Source: Crossiella sp. SN42 (GTDB lineage Bacteria > Actinomycetota > Actinomycetes > Mycobacteriales > Pseudonocardiaceae). From it: a stretch of 64,000 nucleotides of DNA. Positions 1 to 10,200 of the stretch are shown piece after piece. How positions within the stretch are numbered: position 1 is the first letter of the stretch; every line of letters begins with the position of its first letter. Position numbers and translations under genes: made by a program. The stretch spans positions 45,408-109,407 of the forward strand of contig NZ_JAMHIV010000035.1 of NCBI RefSeq assembly GCF_023897065.1, read 5' to 3'. The notes under the pieces were generated by a model. It worked only from the letters and a program-made list of their open reading frames with translations. It searched no databases and was not told where the DNA came from.

Positions 1-812
1 ACGTGCGGAGTCAGCAGCAGGTTCGGCGCGCGCCACAGCGGATGGCCCTCGGGCAGCGGTTCCGGGTCGGTGACATCCAGCGCGGCGCGCAGCCTGCCGC
101 TGGTCAGCTCGGCCAGCAGCGCGTCGGTGTCCACCACCGGGCCGCGGGCGCCGTTGACGAAGATCGCGCCGTCGGCCATCCGGGCCAGGAACTTAGCGTC
201 CACCAGGTGCCGGGTGTCCTCGGTCATCGGCACCACCACGACCACCGCGTCGTACTCGCCGAGCAGCTCGGGCAGCTCCTCCTCGCCGCGCACCCCCTCC
301 CGCGCGCTGCGCCCGACCAGGGTGACCTCGGTGTCGAACGGGATGAGCCTGCGCTCCAGCTGCCTGCCCAGGTCACCGGCGCCGACCACGAGGATCCGCT
401 TGCCCTGGAGGGTGTCGGTCTGGTGGTAGGCCCACTTCCCGGCGCGCTGGGCGGCGTCGAACTCGCGGAAGTCGCGGTAGATCGACAGCAGCGCGCCGAC
501 CACCCACTCCGCGGTGCTGCCGCCGTGCGCGCCCCGGCAGTTGGACAGCTTGACCCGCTCGGGCAGCGCGCCGATCCAGGCCTCCGCGCCCGCGCTGAGC
601 AGCTGCACCAGCTGGAGCCTTGGCAGCGACTCGGCCAGCGGCACCAGGTCCCGAGAGGCCAGGAACGGCGGCACGAACACCTCGGCCTCCACCGCCTCGG
701 CCGGCATGTTGAGCTGGTCGTGCGGGTCGTAGGTGACCACCCGCACACCTTCGATCGCGGACACCAGGTCGGCGGCCCCTGGGTAGTCGGGCAGCAGCAC
801 AGTCAGGCTCAC
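1..812 (-). CDS. D-isomer-specific 2-hydroxyacid dehydrogenase, 3' end outside the window
   Basis: NAD(P)-dependent reduction of 2-oxoacids or oxidation of 2-hydroxyacids is the family activity; the substrate cannot be read from the sequence. About 270 codons are visible, read leftwards, and the C-terminus lies beyond position 1. The Rossmann fold begins at KRILVVGAGDLGRQLE, and the catalytic-domain motif FVNGARGPVVDTDALL and the late DPEPLPEGHPLW segment are typical of the phosphoglycerate/phosphonate dehydrogenase superfamily. I chose GTG at 812 because the frame is open from there and the neighbouring ATG leads at once to a stop. It diverges from the lipoprotein gene at 862 with only 49 bases between. 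Confidence 0.85.
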   Translation of the reverse strand, partial: MSLTVLLPDYPGAADLVSAIEGVRVVTYDPHDQLNMPAEAVEAEVFVPPFLASRDLVPLAESLPRLQLVQLLSAGAEAWIGALPERVKLSNCRGAHGGSTAEWVVGALLSIYRDFREFDAAQRAGKWAYHQTDTLQGKRILVVGAGDLGRQLERRLIPFDTEVTLVGRSAREGVRGEEELPELLGEYDAVVVVVPMTEDTRHLVDAKFLARMADGAIFVNGARGPVVDTDALLAELTSGRLRAALDVTDPEPLPEGHPLWRAPNLLLTPH

Positions 813-861
813 ATCGGCACTCTAACCTCGGGTTCACCTGCGGCCACCTACCCTGGAGCCC

Positions 862-2028
862 ATGCCAGCCCCGGGTTCGAAGCGACGGACGTCCCTCATC
901 GGGATGGTGGCGCTCGCCCTGCTGGTCTCCGGGTGCGCCAGCTTCCCCGAGGTGCGGCAGGCCGACTGGACCGAGCAGCCCCGGCTACAGCCCCAGGGCG
1001 CGCCGCCACCCGGTGGCGGTGGCGGCGGTGGGGGCGGCGGCCAGCAGCCCCCGACCCGGCCGAACACCCCGGTGCCGCCGCCGGACGGCTGCAAGGACTT
1101 CGACCCCTCGGTGGTCGCGACCTGCCTGGACCAGGTGGCCGCGGTCGCGGTGCTGCCAGACGGGCAGTCCGCGCTGGCCGCCGAGCGGGTCAGCGGGAAG
1201 ATCCTGAAGGTGCAGCCGGGCAAGTCGCCGGAGGAGTTCGCCCGGATCCCGGTGGACGGGGCCGGCGGCGGCGGGCTGACCGGGCTCGCGCTCTCGCCCA
1301 GCTACGCCGAGGACGGGCTGGTCTTCGCCTACGTCACCACCGGCTCGGACAACCGGGTGGTGCGCATCGCCAAGGGCGACGGCCCCAAGCCGGTGCTCAC
1401 CGGCATCCCGCGCGGCGGCCGCAACAACGGCGGCGCGCTGGCCAGGGACCGGACCGGGGCGCTGCTGGTGGCCACCGGCAACGCGGGCAACGGCGGCGCG
1501 GCGAGCGATCCGAACTCCCTGGCCGGGAAGGTCCTGCGGATCACCACCTCCGGCAAGCCCGCCGACGGCAACCCCAACGCCGGCAGCACGGTGGTGGCCA
1601 CCGGCCTGACCAGCCCCGGCGGCATCTGCAGCACCACCGACCACCGCACCACCTGGGTCACCGACCGTACGGACAAGCAGGACGTGGTCTACAAGTTCGC
1701 CCTGGGCAAGCCCCTGGGCACCCCGGCCTGGACCTGGCCGGACCGCCCCGGCGTGGCAGGCTGCGCCGCCTACAGCGACCGCCTGTCAGTCGCGCTGACC
1801 ACCGGCGCCGGCATGTTCAACCTGGCCGTGAGCAACACCGGCGCCTTCACCGGCCGCCCGGAAACCACCCTGAAGGGCACCTACGGCCAACTCGGCGGCG
1901 TGGACCTGGGCCCGGACGGCAACGCCTGGGTGGGCACGCTGAACAAGGCCGGCGGCAAGCCGGTGAGCAGCGACGACCGGGTGTTCGTGCTGCCGCCGCA
2001 GGGCGGTGGCACCGGCGGGAACGACTAG
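862..2028 (+). CDS. Secreted lipoprotein, PQQ-dependent sugar dehydrogenase-like beta-propeller
   Basis: A 388-residue exported lipoprotein. The N-terminus has a charged start, a hydrophobic stretch and a lipobox LLVSGC, then a low-complexity Pro/Gly linker (a run of glycines near residues 50-60). The rest resembles soluble aldose/sorbosone dehydrogenases: LTGLALSPSYAEDG, then YVTTGSDNRVVRI, then a GLTSPGGICST blade and a final GGVDLGPDGNAWVGTL blade. Whether it binds PQQ or is only a propeller-fold surface protein is not clear. A GGAG lies a few bases before the ATG. It ends 5 bases from the convergent DUF1877 gene. Confidence 0.8.
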   Translation: MPAPGSKRRTSLIGMVALALLVSGCASFPEVRQADWTEQPRLQPQGAPPPGGGGGGGGGGQQPPTRPNTPVPPPDGCKDFDPSVVATCLDQVAAVAVLPDGQSALAAERVSGKILKVQPGKSPEEFARIPVDGAGGGGLTGLALSPSYAEDGLVFAYVTTGSDNRVVRIAKGDGPKPVLTGIPRGGRNNGGALARDRTGALLVATGNAGNGGAASDPNSLAGKVLRITTSGKPADGNPNAGSTVVATGLTSPGGICSTTDHRTTWVTDRTDKQDVVYKFALGKPLGTPAWTWPDRPGVAGCAAYSDRLSVALTTGAGMFNLAVSNTGAFTGRPETTLKGTYGQLGGVDLGPDGNAWVGTLNKAGGKPVSSDDRVFVLPPQGGGTGGND

Positions 2029-2033
2029 CCGGG

Positions 2034-2549
2034 TCAGTCCCACCACAGCACGACGGCAAGTCCGCGACGTGCGGCCTCGCCGTAGAAGTCGCGCAGGATG
2101 GCGTGCTGCCTGGCCAGTTGTCCAGCCAGATCGCCGACTGCTTCGCGCGCGATCCCACCCAGCGCGGCTTCGGCCTCCTCCGCGTTCGACGGCACCGCGG
2201 CCTGGACCGTCGTGGGTGGCACGGCGCGCAACGCCTCGGCAACCTCGCCAACCCTCGATGCCTCCAGCGCCACAACCGGGTGTTCCCAGATCGTGCCGGG
2301 ATGTTCCCGGTAGGCCGGGTTCACTTCTCCGTCACCGTCGAACCCGCGCCGGAGAACCGCCAGGGTCCGGGCATCGACCCCGGCCAGCGCCCACGCTCGT
2401 GTCAGCGCGCCCGGCCACCAGTTCAGATCCAGGCGGTCCTCATCCGGCGTCGACGTGAACGAGCAGAGCTCATCCAGCGCCGCCACCGACTGGCGGCAGG
2501 CGGCCAGTCGCGTGGCGGGGATGCGGACCAGTTGCTGGGTGATGGCCAT
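2034..2549 (-). CDS. DUF1877 (YfbM-like) family protein
   Basis: A 171-residue protein without signal peptide or membrane segments. The C-terminal pattern, a long helix ending LRDFYGEAARRGLAVVLWWD, and the mid-protein RGFDGDGEVNPAYREHPGTIWEHP fit the DUF1877 family, whose function is unknown. The open frame runs 78 codons further upstream, but that extension is made almost wholly of translated heptamer repeats (CPLPAAR six times) and overlaps the gat terminator, so I start at ATG 2549. No clear Shine-Dalgarno precedes it. The heptamer array lies 55-187 bases upstream of this start and could alter promoter spacing. Confidence 0.7.
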   Translation of the reverse strand: MAITQQLVRIPATRLAACRQSVAALDELCSFTSTPDEDRLDLNWWPGALTRAWALAGVDARTLAVLRRGFDGDGEVNPAYREHPGTIWEHPVVALEASRVGEVAEALRAVPPTTVQAAVPSNAEEAEAALGGIAREAVGDLAGQLARQHAILRDFYGEAARRGLAVVLWWD

Positions 2550-2603
2550 ACGGTGCAGTATGGCGGGGGCTGCGCCGGCCAAGCGCGCGGTCGCGCGAGT
2601 CGA

Positions 2604-2736
2604 GCGGGCAGCGGGCAGCGGGCAGCGGGCAGCGGGCAGCGGGCAGCGGGCAGCGGGCAGCGGGCAGCGGGCAGCGGGCAGCGGGCAGCGGGCAGCGGGC
2701 AGCGGGCAGCGGGCAGCGGGCAGCGGGCAGCGGGCG
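2604..2736. repeat. Heptanucleotide tandem repeat, (GCGGGCA) about 19 copies
   Basis: Eighteen perfect consecutive copies of GCGGGCA span 2604-2729, followed by one copy with a single change (2730-2736). It lies upstream of the DUF1877 gene and just beyond the gat operon terminator. Each copy shifts length by 7 bases, so copy-number change would alter both reading frame and spacing. Slippage-prone repeats this pure are uncommon in intergenic actinomycete DNA. Confidence 0.98.
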
Positions 2737-2745
2737 AGTATGGCG

Positions 2746-2789
2746 CGGCCCGTGTCGCCCGGGGTGGATGTCCCGGGCGGCACGGGCCG
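2746..2789 (-). terminator. Terminator of the gatCA-gatB operon
   Basis: Arms 2746-2763 and 2772-2789 form an 18-bp stem with one mismatch and an 8-base loop. The stem starts 27 bases after the gatB stop. There is no T run, which is usual for intrinsic terminators of high-GC actinomycetes. Confidence 0.8.
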
Positions 2790-2815
2790 CGGTGCTGCTG
2801 TTGTCGCTGGTGGCG

Positions 2816-4327
2816 TTACTGCCCGCAGCGTTCCAGGACCAGTTCGCGGACGCGTTTGGCGTCGGCTTGGCCCTTGGTGGCCTTCATGACCGCGCCGACC
2901 ACGGCGCCTGCCGCGGCGACCTTGCCGGAGCGGATCTTCTCGGCGATGTCGGGCTGGGCGGCCAGGGCCTCGTCGACCGCGGCGAGCAGGGCCGAGTCGT
3001 CGGAGACCACGACCAGGCCGCGGGCCTCGACCACGGCGTCGGGCTCGCCCTCGCCTGCCAGCACGCCGTCGACGACCTGGCGGGCCAGCTTGTTGGTCAG
3101 CTTGCCCTCGGTGACCATGGCGATCACCCTGGCCAGCTGGGCCGGGGTGATGGCCAGGTCAGCCAGCTCGACGCCCTGGGTGTTGGCCTGCTGGGAGAGG
3201 TAGGCCACCCACCAGGAGCGGGCCTCGTCCGGGGCGGCGCCCGCCTCGACGGTGGCCGCGACCAGCTCCAGCGCGCCCGCGTTGACCAGGTCGCGCAGTT
3301 CCGGGTCGGACAGCTTCCACTCGGCCTGGATCCGCTTGCGGCGCTGCCAGGGCAGCTCGGGCAGGGTCTGCGCGAGCTCGGCCACCCACTCCCGGGACGG
3401 GGCGATCGGCACCAGGTCGGGCTCCGGGAAGTACCGGTAGTCCTCGCTGGTCTCCTTGCGCCGTCCCGGCCGGGTGCTGCCGGTGGACTCGTCGAAGTGC
3501 CTGGTCTCCTGGACGACCTCGCCGCCGCTGGTCAGCACCGCGGCGTGCCTGCGCATCTCGAAGTGCACGGCCCGCTCGACGCTGCGCAGCGAGTTGACGT
3601 TCTTGGTCTCCGAGCGGGTGCCGAGCACGCTGCTGCCCTTGGGCATCAGCGAGACGTTCGCGTCGCAGCGCAGCGAGCCCTGGTCCATCCGCACGTCCGA
3701 GACGTCCAGCGCCTTGAGCAGGTCGCGCAGCGCGCTGACGTAGGCGCGGGCCACCTCGGGCGCGCGTTCGCCGGTGCCGTGGATCGTCTTGGTGACGATC
3801 TCGATCAGCGGCACGCCCGCCCGGTTGTAGTCCAGCAGGGAGAACTCGGCGCCGTGGATGCGCCCGGTCGCGCCGCCCACGTGCAGCGACTTGCCGGTGT
3901 CCTCCTCCATGTGCGCGCGCTCGATCTCCACCCGGAAGATCTCACCGTCGTCGAGCACCACGTCCAGGTAGCCGTTGAAGGCGATCGGCTCGTCGTACTG
4001 CGAGGTCTGGAAGTTCTTCGGCATGTCGGGGTAGAAGTAGTTCTTCCGCGCGAACCGGCACCACTCCGCGATCTCGCAGTTGAGCGCGAGACCGATCCGG
4101 ATGGCCGACTCGACCGCCTTGCCGTTGACCACCGGCAGCGCGCCGGGCAGGCCGAGGCAGGTCGGGCAGACCTGGGTGTTGGGCTCGGCCCCGAACTGTG
4201 TGGGGCAGCCGCAGAACATCTTGGTGTTGGTGTGCAGTTCGACGTGCACCTCCAGCCCCAGCACCGGGTCGAAGCGCTCGACCACGTCGGAGTAGGGCAG
4301 CAGTTCTGCCGTGACGTCAGTCGTCAT
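2816..4327 (-). CDS. gatB: Asp-tRNA(Asn)/Glu-tRNA(Gln) amidotransferase subunit B
   Basis: A 503-residue subunit of the GatCAB complex, which converts misacylated Glu-tRNA(Gln) or Asp-tRNA(Asn) to the correct amide form; GatB holds the tRNA and the kinase site. Visible hallmarks are [20 protein letters not shown], the Zn-type [36 protein letters not shown] and the C-terminal YqeY-like tail ending with LVLERCGQ. I use the ATG at 4327 ([12 protein letters not shown]); the open frame extends upstream but overlaps the preceding small gene. Its first 11 bases overlap that gene's stop, suggesting coupled translation. A strong terminator follows. Confidence 0.97.
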   Translation of the reverse strand: MTTDVTAELLPYSDVVERFDPVLGLEVHVELHTNTKMFCGCPTQFGAEPNTQVCPTCLGLPGALPVVNGKAVESAIRIGLALNCEIAEWCRFARKNYFYPDMPKNFQTSQYDEPIAFNGYLDVVLDDGEIFRVEIERAHMEEDTGKSLHVGGATGRIHGAEFSLLDYNRAGVPLIEIVTKTIHGTGERAPEVARAYVSALRDLLKALDVSDVRMDQGSLRCDANVSLMPKGSSVLGTRSETKNVNSLRSVERAVHFEMRRHAAVLTSGGEVVQETRHFDESTGSTRPGRRKETSEDYRYFPEPDLVPIAPSREWVAELAQTLPELPWQRRKRIQAEWKLSDPELRDLVNAGALELVAATVEAGAAPDEARSWWVAYLSQQANTQGVELADLAITPAQLARVIAMVTEGKLTNKLARQVVDGVLAGEGEPDAVVEARGLVVVSDDSALLAAVDEALAAQPDIAEKIRSGKVAAAGAVVGAVMKATKGQADAKRVRELVLERCGQ

Positions 4328-4586
4328 CGCCGTCGTCCTCCCAGTCGGACAGGATGTCCCGCTTGAGCAGCTCGGACTGGAGCACCATCGTGCCGAGCAG
4401 TTCCTCGTCGTTGATCCCGGCGGTGCGCCGGGTGCACCAGGTGGGCGTGCCACTGGCGTCCAGGCACTTCACCACGGCGAGTGCCTCGATCGGGGTCCAG
4501 CCGTCGGGCAGCGGGAACAGTTCGAGTCCCCGCAGCACCTGGCCGACCGATTGGCGGGTGTCCTCCCGCTCACTGCGTTCGCTCAC
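4317..4586 (-). CDS. Small acidic protein encoded between gatA and gatB
   Basis: An 89-residue protein of unknown function. Its GTG start overlaps the gatA stop by four bases (GTGA, 4583-4586) and its stop overlaps the gatB start by 11 bases, so it is translated as part of the amidotransferase operon. Motifs are [20 protein letters not shown], a CTRR element and a strongly acidic tail WEDDGDDD. No catalytic signature is visible. In mycobacteria, as I recall, pfkA occupies this slot, so this is a different insertion. A role connected to GatCAB is inferred only from position. Confidence 0.8.
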   Translation of the reverse strand: MSERSEREDTRQSVGQVLRGLELFPLPDGWTPIEALAVVKCLDASGTPTWCTRRTAGINDEELLGTMVLQSELLKRDILSDWEDDGDDD

Positions 4587-6106
4587 CGCACGCCCGCCGC
4601 GAGGTCCGGCACCCGGTGGATCTGCGCACCGCCCTCGGCGTCGTTGCGCGCGACCTCGTAGGCCGCGGCCACCCGGTACATCCGCTCGTCGGCCAGCGCG
4701 GGCGCCATGATCTGCAAGCCGACCGGCAGCCCGTCCTCGTCGGAGAGGCCGCTGGGCACGCTCATCGCCGCGTTGCCCGCCAGGTTGGACGGGATGGTGC
4801 ACAGGTCGGCCAGGTACATCGCCATCGGGTCGGCGGTGCGCTCGCCGAGCCGGAACGCCGTGGTCGGCGTCGTCGGCGAGATCAGCACGTCGACCTGCTC
4901 GAACGCGCTGGTGAAGTCGCGCGAGATGAGGGTGCGGACCTTCTGCGCCGAGCCGTAGTAGGCGTCGTAGTACCCGGCGGAGAGCGCGTAGGTGCCCAGG
5001 ATCACCCGGCGCTTGACCTCGGGGCCGAAGCCGGCCTCACGGGTGAGCGACATGACCTGCTCGGCGTCCAGCGCCGGGTCCTCGCCGCCGACCCGCAGGC
5101 CGTAGCGCATGGCGTCGAAGCGGGCCAGGTTGGAGGAGCACTCGCTCGGCGCGATCAGGTAGTAGGCGGGCAGCGCGTAGGTGAAGTTCGGGCAGGAGAC
5201 CTCCACGACCTCCGCGCCCAGCTTCTCCAGGGTGGCCACCGCGGCCTCGAAGGAGCGCAGCACGCCGGGCTGGTAGCCGTCGCCGCTGAACTCGCTGACC
5301 ACGCCGATGCGCAGGCCGCTGAGGTCACCGTTGGCGCCCTGGCGGGCGGCCGCGACCACCGGCGGGACCGGCACGTTCAGCGAGGTGGAGTCGAGCGGGT
5401 CGTGCCCGGCGATGACCTCGTGCAGCAGCGCCGCGTCCAGCACGGTGCGGGCGCAGGGCCCCGCCTGGTCCAGTGAGGAGGAGAAGGCGACCAGGCCGTA
5501 GCGGGACACGCCGCCGTAGGTGGGCTTGACGCCGACGGTGCCGGTGACCGCGCCCGGCTGGCGGATCGAGCCGCCGGTGTCGGTGCCGATGGCCAGCGGG
5601 GCCTGGAAGGCGGCCAGCGCGGCCGAGGAGCCGCCGCCGGAGCCGCCGGGGATGCGGTCGAGGTCCCACGGGTTGTGCGTGGGGCCGTAGGCGGAGTTCT
5701 CGGTGGAGGAGCCCATCGCGAACTCGTCCATGTTGGTCTTGCCGAGGATGACCACGCCCGCCTCGCGCAGCCGCCGGGTGACGGTGGCGTCATACGGCGG
5801 GATCCAGCCCTCCAGCATCTTGGAGCCGCAGGTGGTGGGCACGCCCTTGGTGGTGAGCACGTCCTTGAGCGCCAGCGGCACCCCGGCCAGCGGCGAGGCC
5901 GGGGCCTCACCCGCGGCGATGGACTTGTCCACGGCCTCGGCTGCGGCCAGCGCGCCCTCGGAGTCCACGTGCAGGAAGGCGTGCACGGCGCCGTCGACCG
6001 CGGCCACGCGGTCCAGGTGCGCCTTGGCGACCTCCACCGCGGAGACCTCACGCGAGTGGATCTTGCCGGCCAGTTCGGCCGCGGTGAGCCTGGTCAGGTC
6101 GGTCAT
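4583..6106 (-). CDS. gatA: Asp-tRNA(Asn)/Glu-tRNA(Gln) amidotransferase subunit A
   Basis: A 507-residue amidase-signature enzyme that releases ammonia from glutamine for the GatCAB reaction. The catalytic triad of the family is present: Lys81 in LALKDVL, Ser156 in [11 protein letters not shown] and Ser180 in [11 protein letters not shown]. The length is normal for GatA. Its start lies one base after the gatC stop, and its stop overlaps the next gene by four bases. Confidence 0.98.
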   Translation of the reverse strand: MTDLTRLTAAELAGKIHSREVSAVEVAKAHLDRVAAVDGAVHAFLHVDSEGALAAAEAVDKSIAAGEAPASPLAGVPLALKDVLTTKGVPTTCGSKMLEGWIPPYDATVTRRLREAGVVILGKTNMDEFAMGSSTENSAYGPTHNPWDLDRIPGGSGGGSSAALAAFQAPLAIGTDTGGSIRQPGAVTGTVGVKPTYGGVSRYGLVAFSSSLDQAGPCARTVLDAALLHEVIAGHDPLDSTSLNVPVPPVVAAARQGANGDLSGLRIGVVSEFSGDGYQPGVLRSFEAAVATLEKLGAEVVEVSCPNFTYALPAYYLIAPSECSSNLARFDAMRYGLRVGGEDPALDAEQVMSLTREAGFGPEVKRRVILGTYALSAGYYDAYYGSAQKVRTLISRDFTSAFEQVDVLISPTTPTTAFRLGERTADPMAMYLADLCTIPSNLAGNAAMSVPSGLSDEDGLPVGLQIMAPALADERMYRVAAAYEVARNDAEGGAQIHRVPDLAAGVR

Positions 6107-6107
6107 G

Positions 6108-6404
6108 TCAGGCCTCCCCGAGGATGCGCGGCACGCGGAACCGGCCGTCCTCGGCCGCGGGCGCCGCGGCGAGCGCGTCCTCCCTGGGCAGCGAGGGGGT
6201 GATCTCGTCGGCGCGGAAGACGTTGGTCAGCGGCACGGAGTGCGAGGTCGGCGGGACGTCCTCGGCGGCTACCTCGCCGACCTTGGCCACCGCCTGGATG
6301 ATGCCGTCCAACTGGCCGGCGAACAGGTCCAGTTCGGCATCGGTGACGGCGAGCCTGGCCAGCCTGGCCAGGTGCGCTACCTCGTCGCGCGAGATGGTGG
6401 GCAC
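6108..6404 (-). CDS. gatC: Asp-tRNA(Asn)/Glu-tRNA(Gln) amidotransferase subunit C
   Basis: A 98-residue chaperone-like subunit that wraps the GatA-GatB interface. The family pattern [19 protein letters not shown] at the N-terminus and the C-terminal RVPRILGEA are clear. It is the first gene of the gat operon and is read divergently from the ACT-domain gene; the 188-base gap holds a 15-base inverted repeat at 6469-6483. Confidence 0.97.
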   Translation of the reverse strand: MPTISRDEVAHLARLARLAVTDAELDLFAGQLDGIIQAVAKVGEVAAEDVPPTSHSVPLTNVFRADEITPSLPREDALAAAPAAEDGRFRVPRILGEA

Positions 6405-6468
6405 TGGTGGACTCCCTGAAAGTTGCTGCCCGGATGCGGGGCTTCGTTGCGGGCTGAGTCTATGGCGC

Positions 6469-6483
6469 GGGCCGTCACGGCCC
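6469..6483. promoter_or_regulatory. 15-base inverted repeat in the gatC/ACT divergent promoter region
   Basis: GGGCCGTCACGGCCC is a perfect 7-1-7 inverted repeat 65 bases upstream of gatC and 110 bases upstream of the ACT-domain gene. It could be an operator. No regulator is encoded next to it, and GC-rich palindromes arise by chance fairly often here. Confidence 0.3.
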
Positions 6484-6592
6484 CGAACGGGTTGTTGGTC
6501 TGGCCGTCACGCTGTGGATAACTGGACGGGTTCTCTCGACATGTGGACGGCGGAGTCGGTGTTGTCGGCCGGGTCTGCGACAATCGGCGGCC

Positions 6593-7246
6593 GTGTCCTT
6601 CCTGATCCGCGTGCAGCTTCCCGACCGTCCCGGCACTCTGGGGGCGGTCGCGTCGGCGCTCGGTGAGATCGGGGCCGACATTCTGAGCGTGGACGTGGTC
6701 GAACGCGGTGTCGGCGTGGCCATCGACGACCTGGTGGTGGAGCTGCCCTCGGGCCGGTTGCCGGACGTGCTGATCACCGCGGCCGAGTCGGTCGAGGGCG
6801 TCGAGGTGGACGCGGTGCGGCCCTACGCCGGCATCCTCAACACCCACCGCGAGCTGGAGCTGGTGGAGGAGATCGCCGCCGAGCCGCGCAAGGGCCTTGA
6901 GGTCTTCACCGAGGGCGTGCCGCGGATCATCCGGGCCGGCTGGGCCGTGGTGGTCGGCAACAACGGCGACGGCCCGTACCGGCTGGCCGCCAGCAGCGCG
7001 GCCCCGGAGACCAAGGCGATCGACCTGCCCTGGCTGCCGCTGGCCAAGGCGACCATCCTGGACGGCGAGGAGCCGTGGGTGCCCGAGACCTGGCAGGAGC
7101 TGGGCACCGAGCTGGCGGCCACCCCGCTGGGCAACCCGGACCGGGTGCTGCTGGTGGGGCGGCCGGGCGGGCCGATGTTCCGGGCGGCCGAGGTGGCGCG
7201 GCTGGCGCACCTGGCCGGGATCGTCGCGGTGGTCCTGCCCGACTAA
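6593..7246 (+). CDS. ACT-domain amino-acid-binding protein
   Basis: A 217-residue protein with an N-terminal ACT domain, VQLPDRPGTLGAVASALGEIGADILSVDVVE (written here as family pattern). Confidence 0.
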   Translation: MSFLIRVQLPDRPGTLGAVASALGEIGADILSVDVVERGVGVAIDDLVVELPSGRLPDVLITAAESVEGVEVDAVRPYAGILNTHRELELVEEIAAEPRKGLEVFTEGVPRIIRAGWAVVVGNNGDGPYRLAASSAAPETKAIDLPWLPLAKATILDGEEPWVPETWQELGTELAATPLGNPDRVLLVGRPGGPMFRAAEVARLAHLAGIVAVVLPD

Positions 7247-10200
7247 CGCGGGCTGACCGGCGGTCACGCGGCCCGGTAGCGCCTGCGGCGCGGCTTGGCG
7301 TCTGCCGGATTGCAGACGCGGCGGGCCGGTCCCCGGCGCGAGCCTGGGCCGGTGACCAAGACACTTCGCCTGCTCGCGGTGGCGGCCGGTGCGGCCGTGG
7401 CCGTCCTGCACGCCCCGCCCGCGACCGCCACACCCGCGCTGACCTGGCGGGACTGCGACTCCGGCGTCCAGTGCGCCGAGCTGTCCGTACCTGCTGACCA
7501 CGCCAACCCGCGCGGGTCCCGCTTCGACCTCGCGCTGGCCCGCTATCCCGCCAAGGACCCGGCCACCCGCCTCGGCTCCATCGTGGTCAACCCCGGCGGA
7601 CCGGGCGCCTACCTGCACCTGTTGCCGCAGCTGGGCGGGCAGTTCGCCGAGCTGACCCAGTGGTTCGACGTGGTGCTGTTCGACCCGCGCGGGATGGGGC
7701 GCAGCGCCGGGATCACCTGCCCGACCGGCGCGCCGATCCCGCTGGAGTGGGCCTTCCCGGACGAGGCCGCCTACCGCGCGCAGGTGGCGCGCAGCCGGGA
7801 GTTCGGCGCGGGCTGCGCCGAGGCCGCCGGGCCGCTGGCCGGGAAGCTGGACAGCAGGCAGGTCGCGCACGACCTGGACGCGATCAGGGCCGCACTGGGC
7901 GAGTCCAAGCTGCGGTACCTGGGCAACTCCTACGGCACCGTGTTCGGCCAGGCCTACCTGTCCCTGTTCCCGCACCGGTCCGGGCGGTTCTTCCTGGACA
8001 GCGTGTACGACCACACCAACCGCTCGCAGCGGGACTGGGTGAGTTCGCGGGCCGAGGTGGCCGAGCGGAACCTGCACCGCTTCGGCGACTGGTGCGCGCG
8101 CACGCCGGACTGCGCGCTGCACGGGCGCGACCTGGTCAAGGTGTGGACGGACCTGGTGGCGCGGGCCGAGCGGCAGCCGATCCCGGCGCCCGGCGCGAAG
8201 TTCGGCGGGCCAGGCACCGCGGCGCGGATCGTCTCCAGCACGCACTCGGACTTCGAGCGGGACTGGCCGCGACTGGCCCAGGCGATCGCCGAGGCGGACG
8301 CCGGTGATGCCAGCAAGCTGGTCGGCGTGCCCGAGATCCCGGTGGAGACCGATGTGAACCGGCAGATCAACTGCGCGGACTTCCCCTACGCCACCGACTA
8401 CCGCGAGGTGAGCCGGATCGTGGCCGGGATCAGGGCCACCGTGGCCCCGCTGCTGGGCTGGCGGCACGCCTGGGTCAACGTGCTCAAGTGCGCCGGGCTG
8501 CCCGAGGTCAGCGGCTTTGCCCCGCAACCGATCCCGCCCGCGCACCGGCCGCCCGCGCTGCTCGCCGACGGCATCCACGACTCGGTGACCACGGTGGACT
8601 ACGGGCGGCGGGTGACCGCGCAGCTGCCCGGTTCCCGGCACATCGCGGTGGTGGGCGGGCACGCCAACTACCTCTACGCGGGCAACCACTGCCTGCGCGG
8701 GCACGTGCACCGCTACCTCACCACCGGCGCGCTGCCGCCGGCCGGCCTGACCTGTCCGGCGAACACCTGAAGACTGGCCGCATGAACGACGCCACGCTGG
8801 CCGGCATCGCCTTCCTCGCCCTGCTCGGCGGGGTGCTGCTGGAACGCGGCGAGCTGTCCTGGCCGCCGGTGCTGCTCAGCCTGGCACTGAGCCTGCCGCT
8901 GGTGCTGCGCCGCCGGTACCCGGTGGCGGTGGCGGTGGCCTGCGCGGCGGTGGCCTTCGTCGGCACCGGGCTGCCCGGCTGGTCGGGACGCACCGTGGCC
9001 GCGGCCGCGTTCTGCTCGGCGGTCTACCACCGCGGCGAGCGGTTCGGGCCGGTGGTGGCGCTGTCGGTGGGCTGGACGGTGCTCTACGGGCTCAGCGCGC
9101 CCGCGCCGCCCAGCACACCGGTGCTCACCGAGGCGGTGCTGCTGGGCCTGGCGCCGGTCGCGGCCGGGGTGGCGCTGCGGCTGCACCGGGAACGGGTGCG
9201 CTCGGCGGTCGCGCTGCGGCAGGCGGAGCTGGCCAGGGTGGTGGCGGACGAGCGGCTGCGCATCGCCAGGGACGTGCACGACGCGGTCGGCCACCACCTG
9301 ACCGCGATCCGGTTGCAGGCCATGGCGGCCCGGCGGGTGCCCGAGGCCGCGCCCGCCGCGCTGACGCTGATCACCGACCTGTCCGCCACCGCGCTGACCG
9401 AGACCAGGGGCCTGCTGGCCGAGCTGCGCGAGGACCCGGGGCTGGGCCAGGTGACCGAGCTGGCCGCCCGGCTGGCCAGGGGCGGGCCGCGGATCACCGT
9501 GCGGGGCTTGGAGATCGGAGTGCCGGAGCTGGTGGGGCGGCACGCCTACCGGATCGTGCAGGAGGCGCTGACCAACGTGCTGCGGCACGCCGCGGCCACG
9601 GAGGTCGAGGTGGAGCTGCGCCGGACCGGGACGGAGCTGGTGATCACGGTGCGCGACAACGGCCGGAGCGCGGGCGAGCCCCGGCCCGGCCACGGTCTGC
9701 GCGGGCTGACCGAGCGGGCCGCACTGCTCGGCGGCACCTGCACCGCCGGGCCGACCGGCGACGGCTGGCTGGTGCGGGCCGTATTGCCCTGGGAGCCGCG
9801 ATGATCCGGGTGCTGCTGGCCGACGACCAGCAGCCGGTGCGCGCGGCGCTGCGCCTGCTGCTGGACGCCGAGCCCGACATCGAGGTCGTCGGCGAGGCGG
9901 CCAACGGCGCGGAGGCGGTGCACCTGACCCGCTGGCGGCGGCCGGACGTGGTGCTGATGGACATCCGGATGCCGCACCAGGACGGCCTGACCGCGATCGA
10001 GGAGCTGGCCGGGAGTTCGGCGCGCATCCTGGTGCTCACCACCTTCGACCTGGACGACTACCTCTACCGCGCGCTGCGGGCAGGCGCGGCCGGATTTTTG
10101 TTGAAGGACAACGATCCCGAGCTGCTGACCACGGCGATCCGGGCCGTGCACGGCGGGCACGGGCTGATCGACCCGAAGGTCACCAGCGGGCTGATCCGGC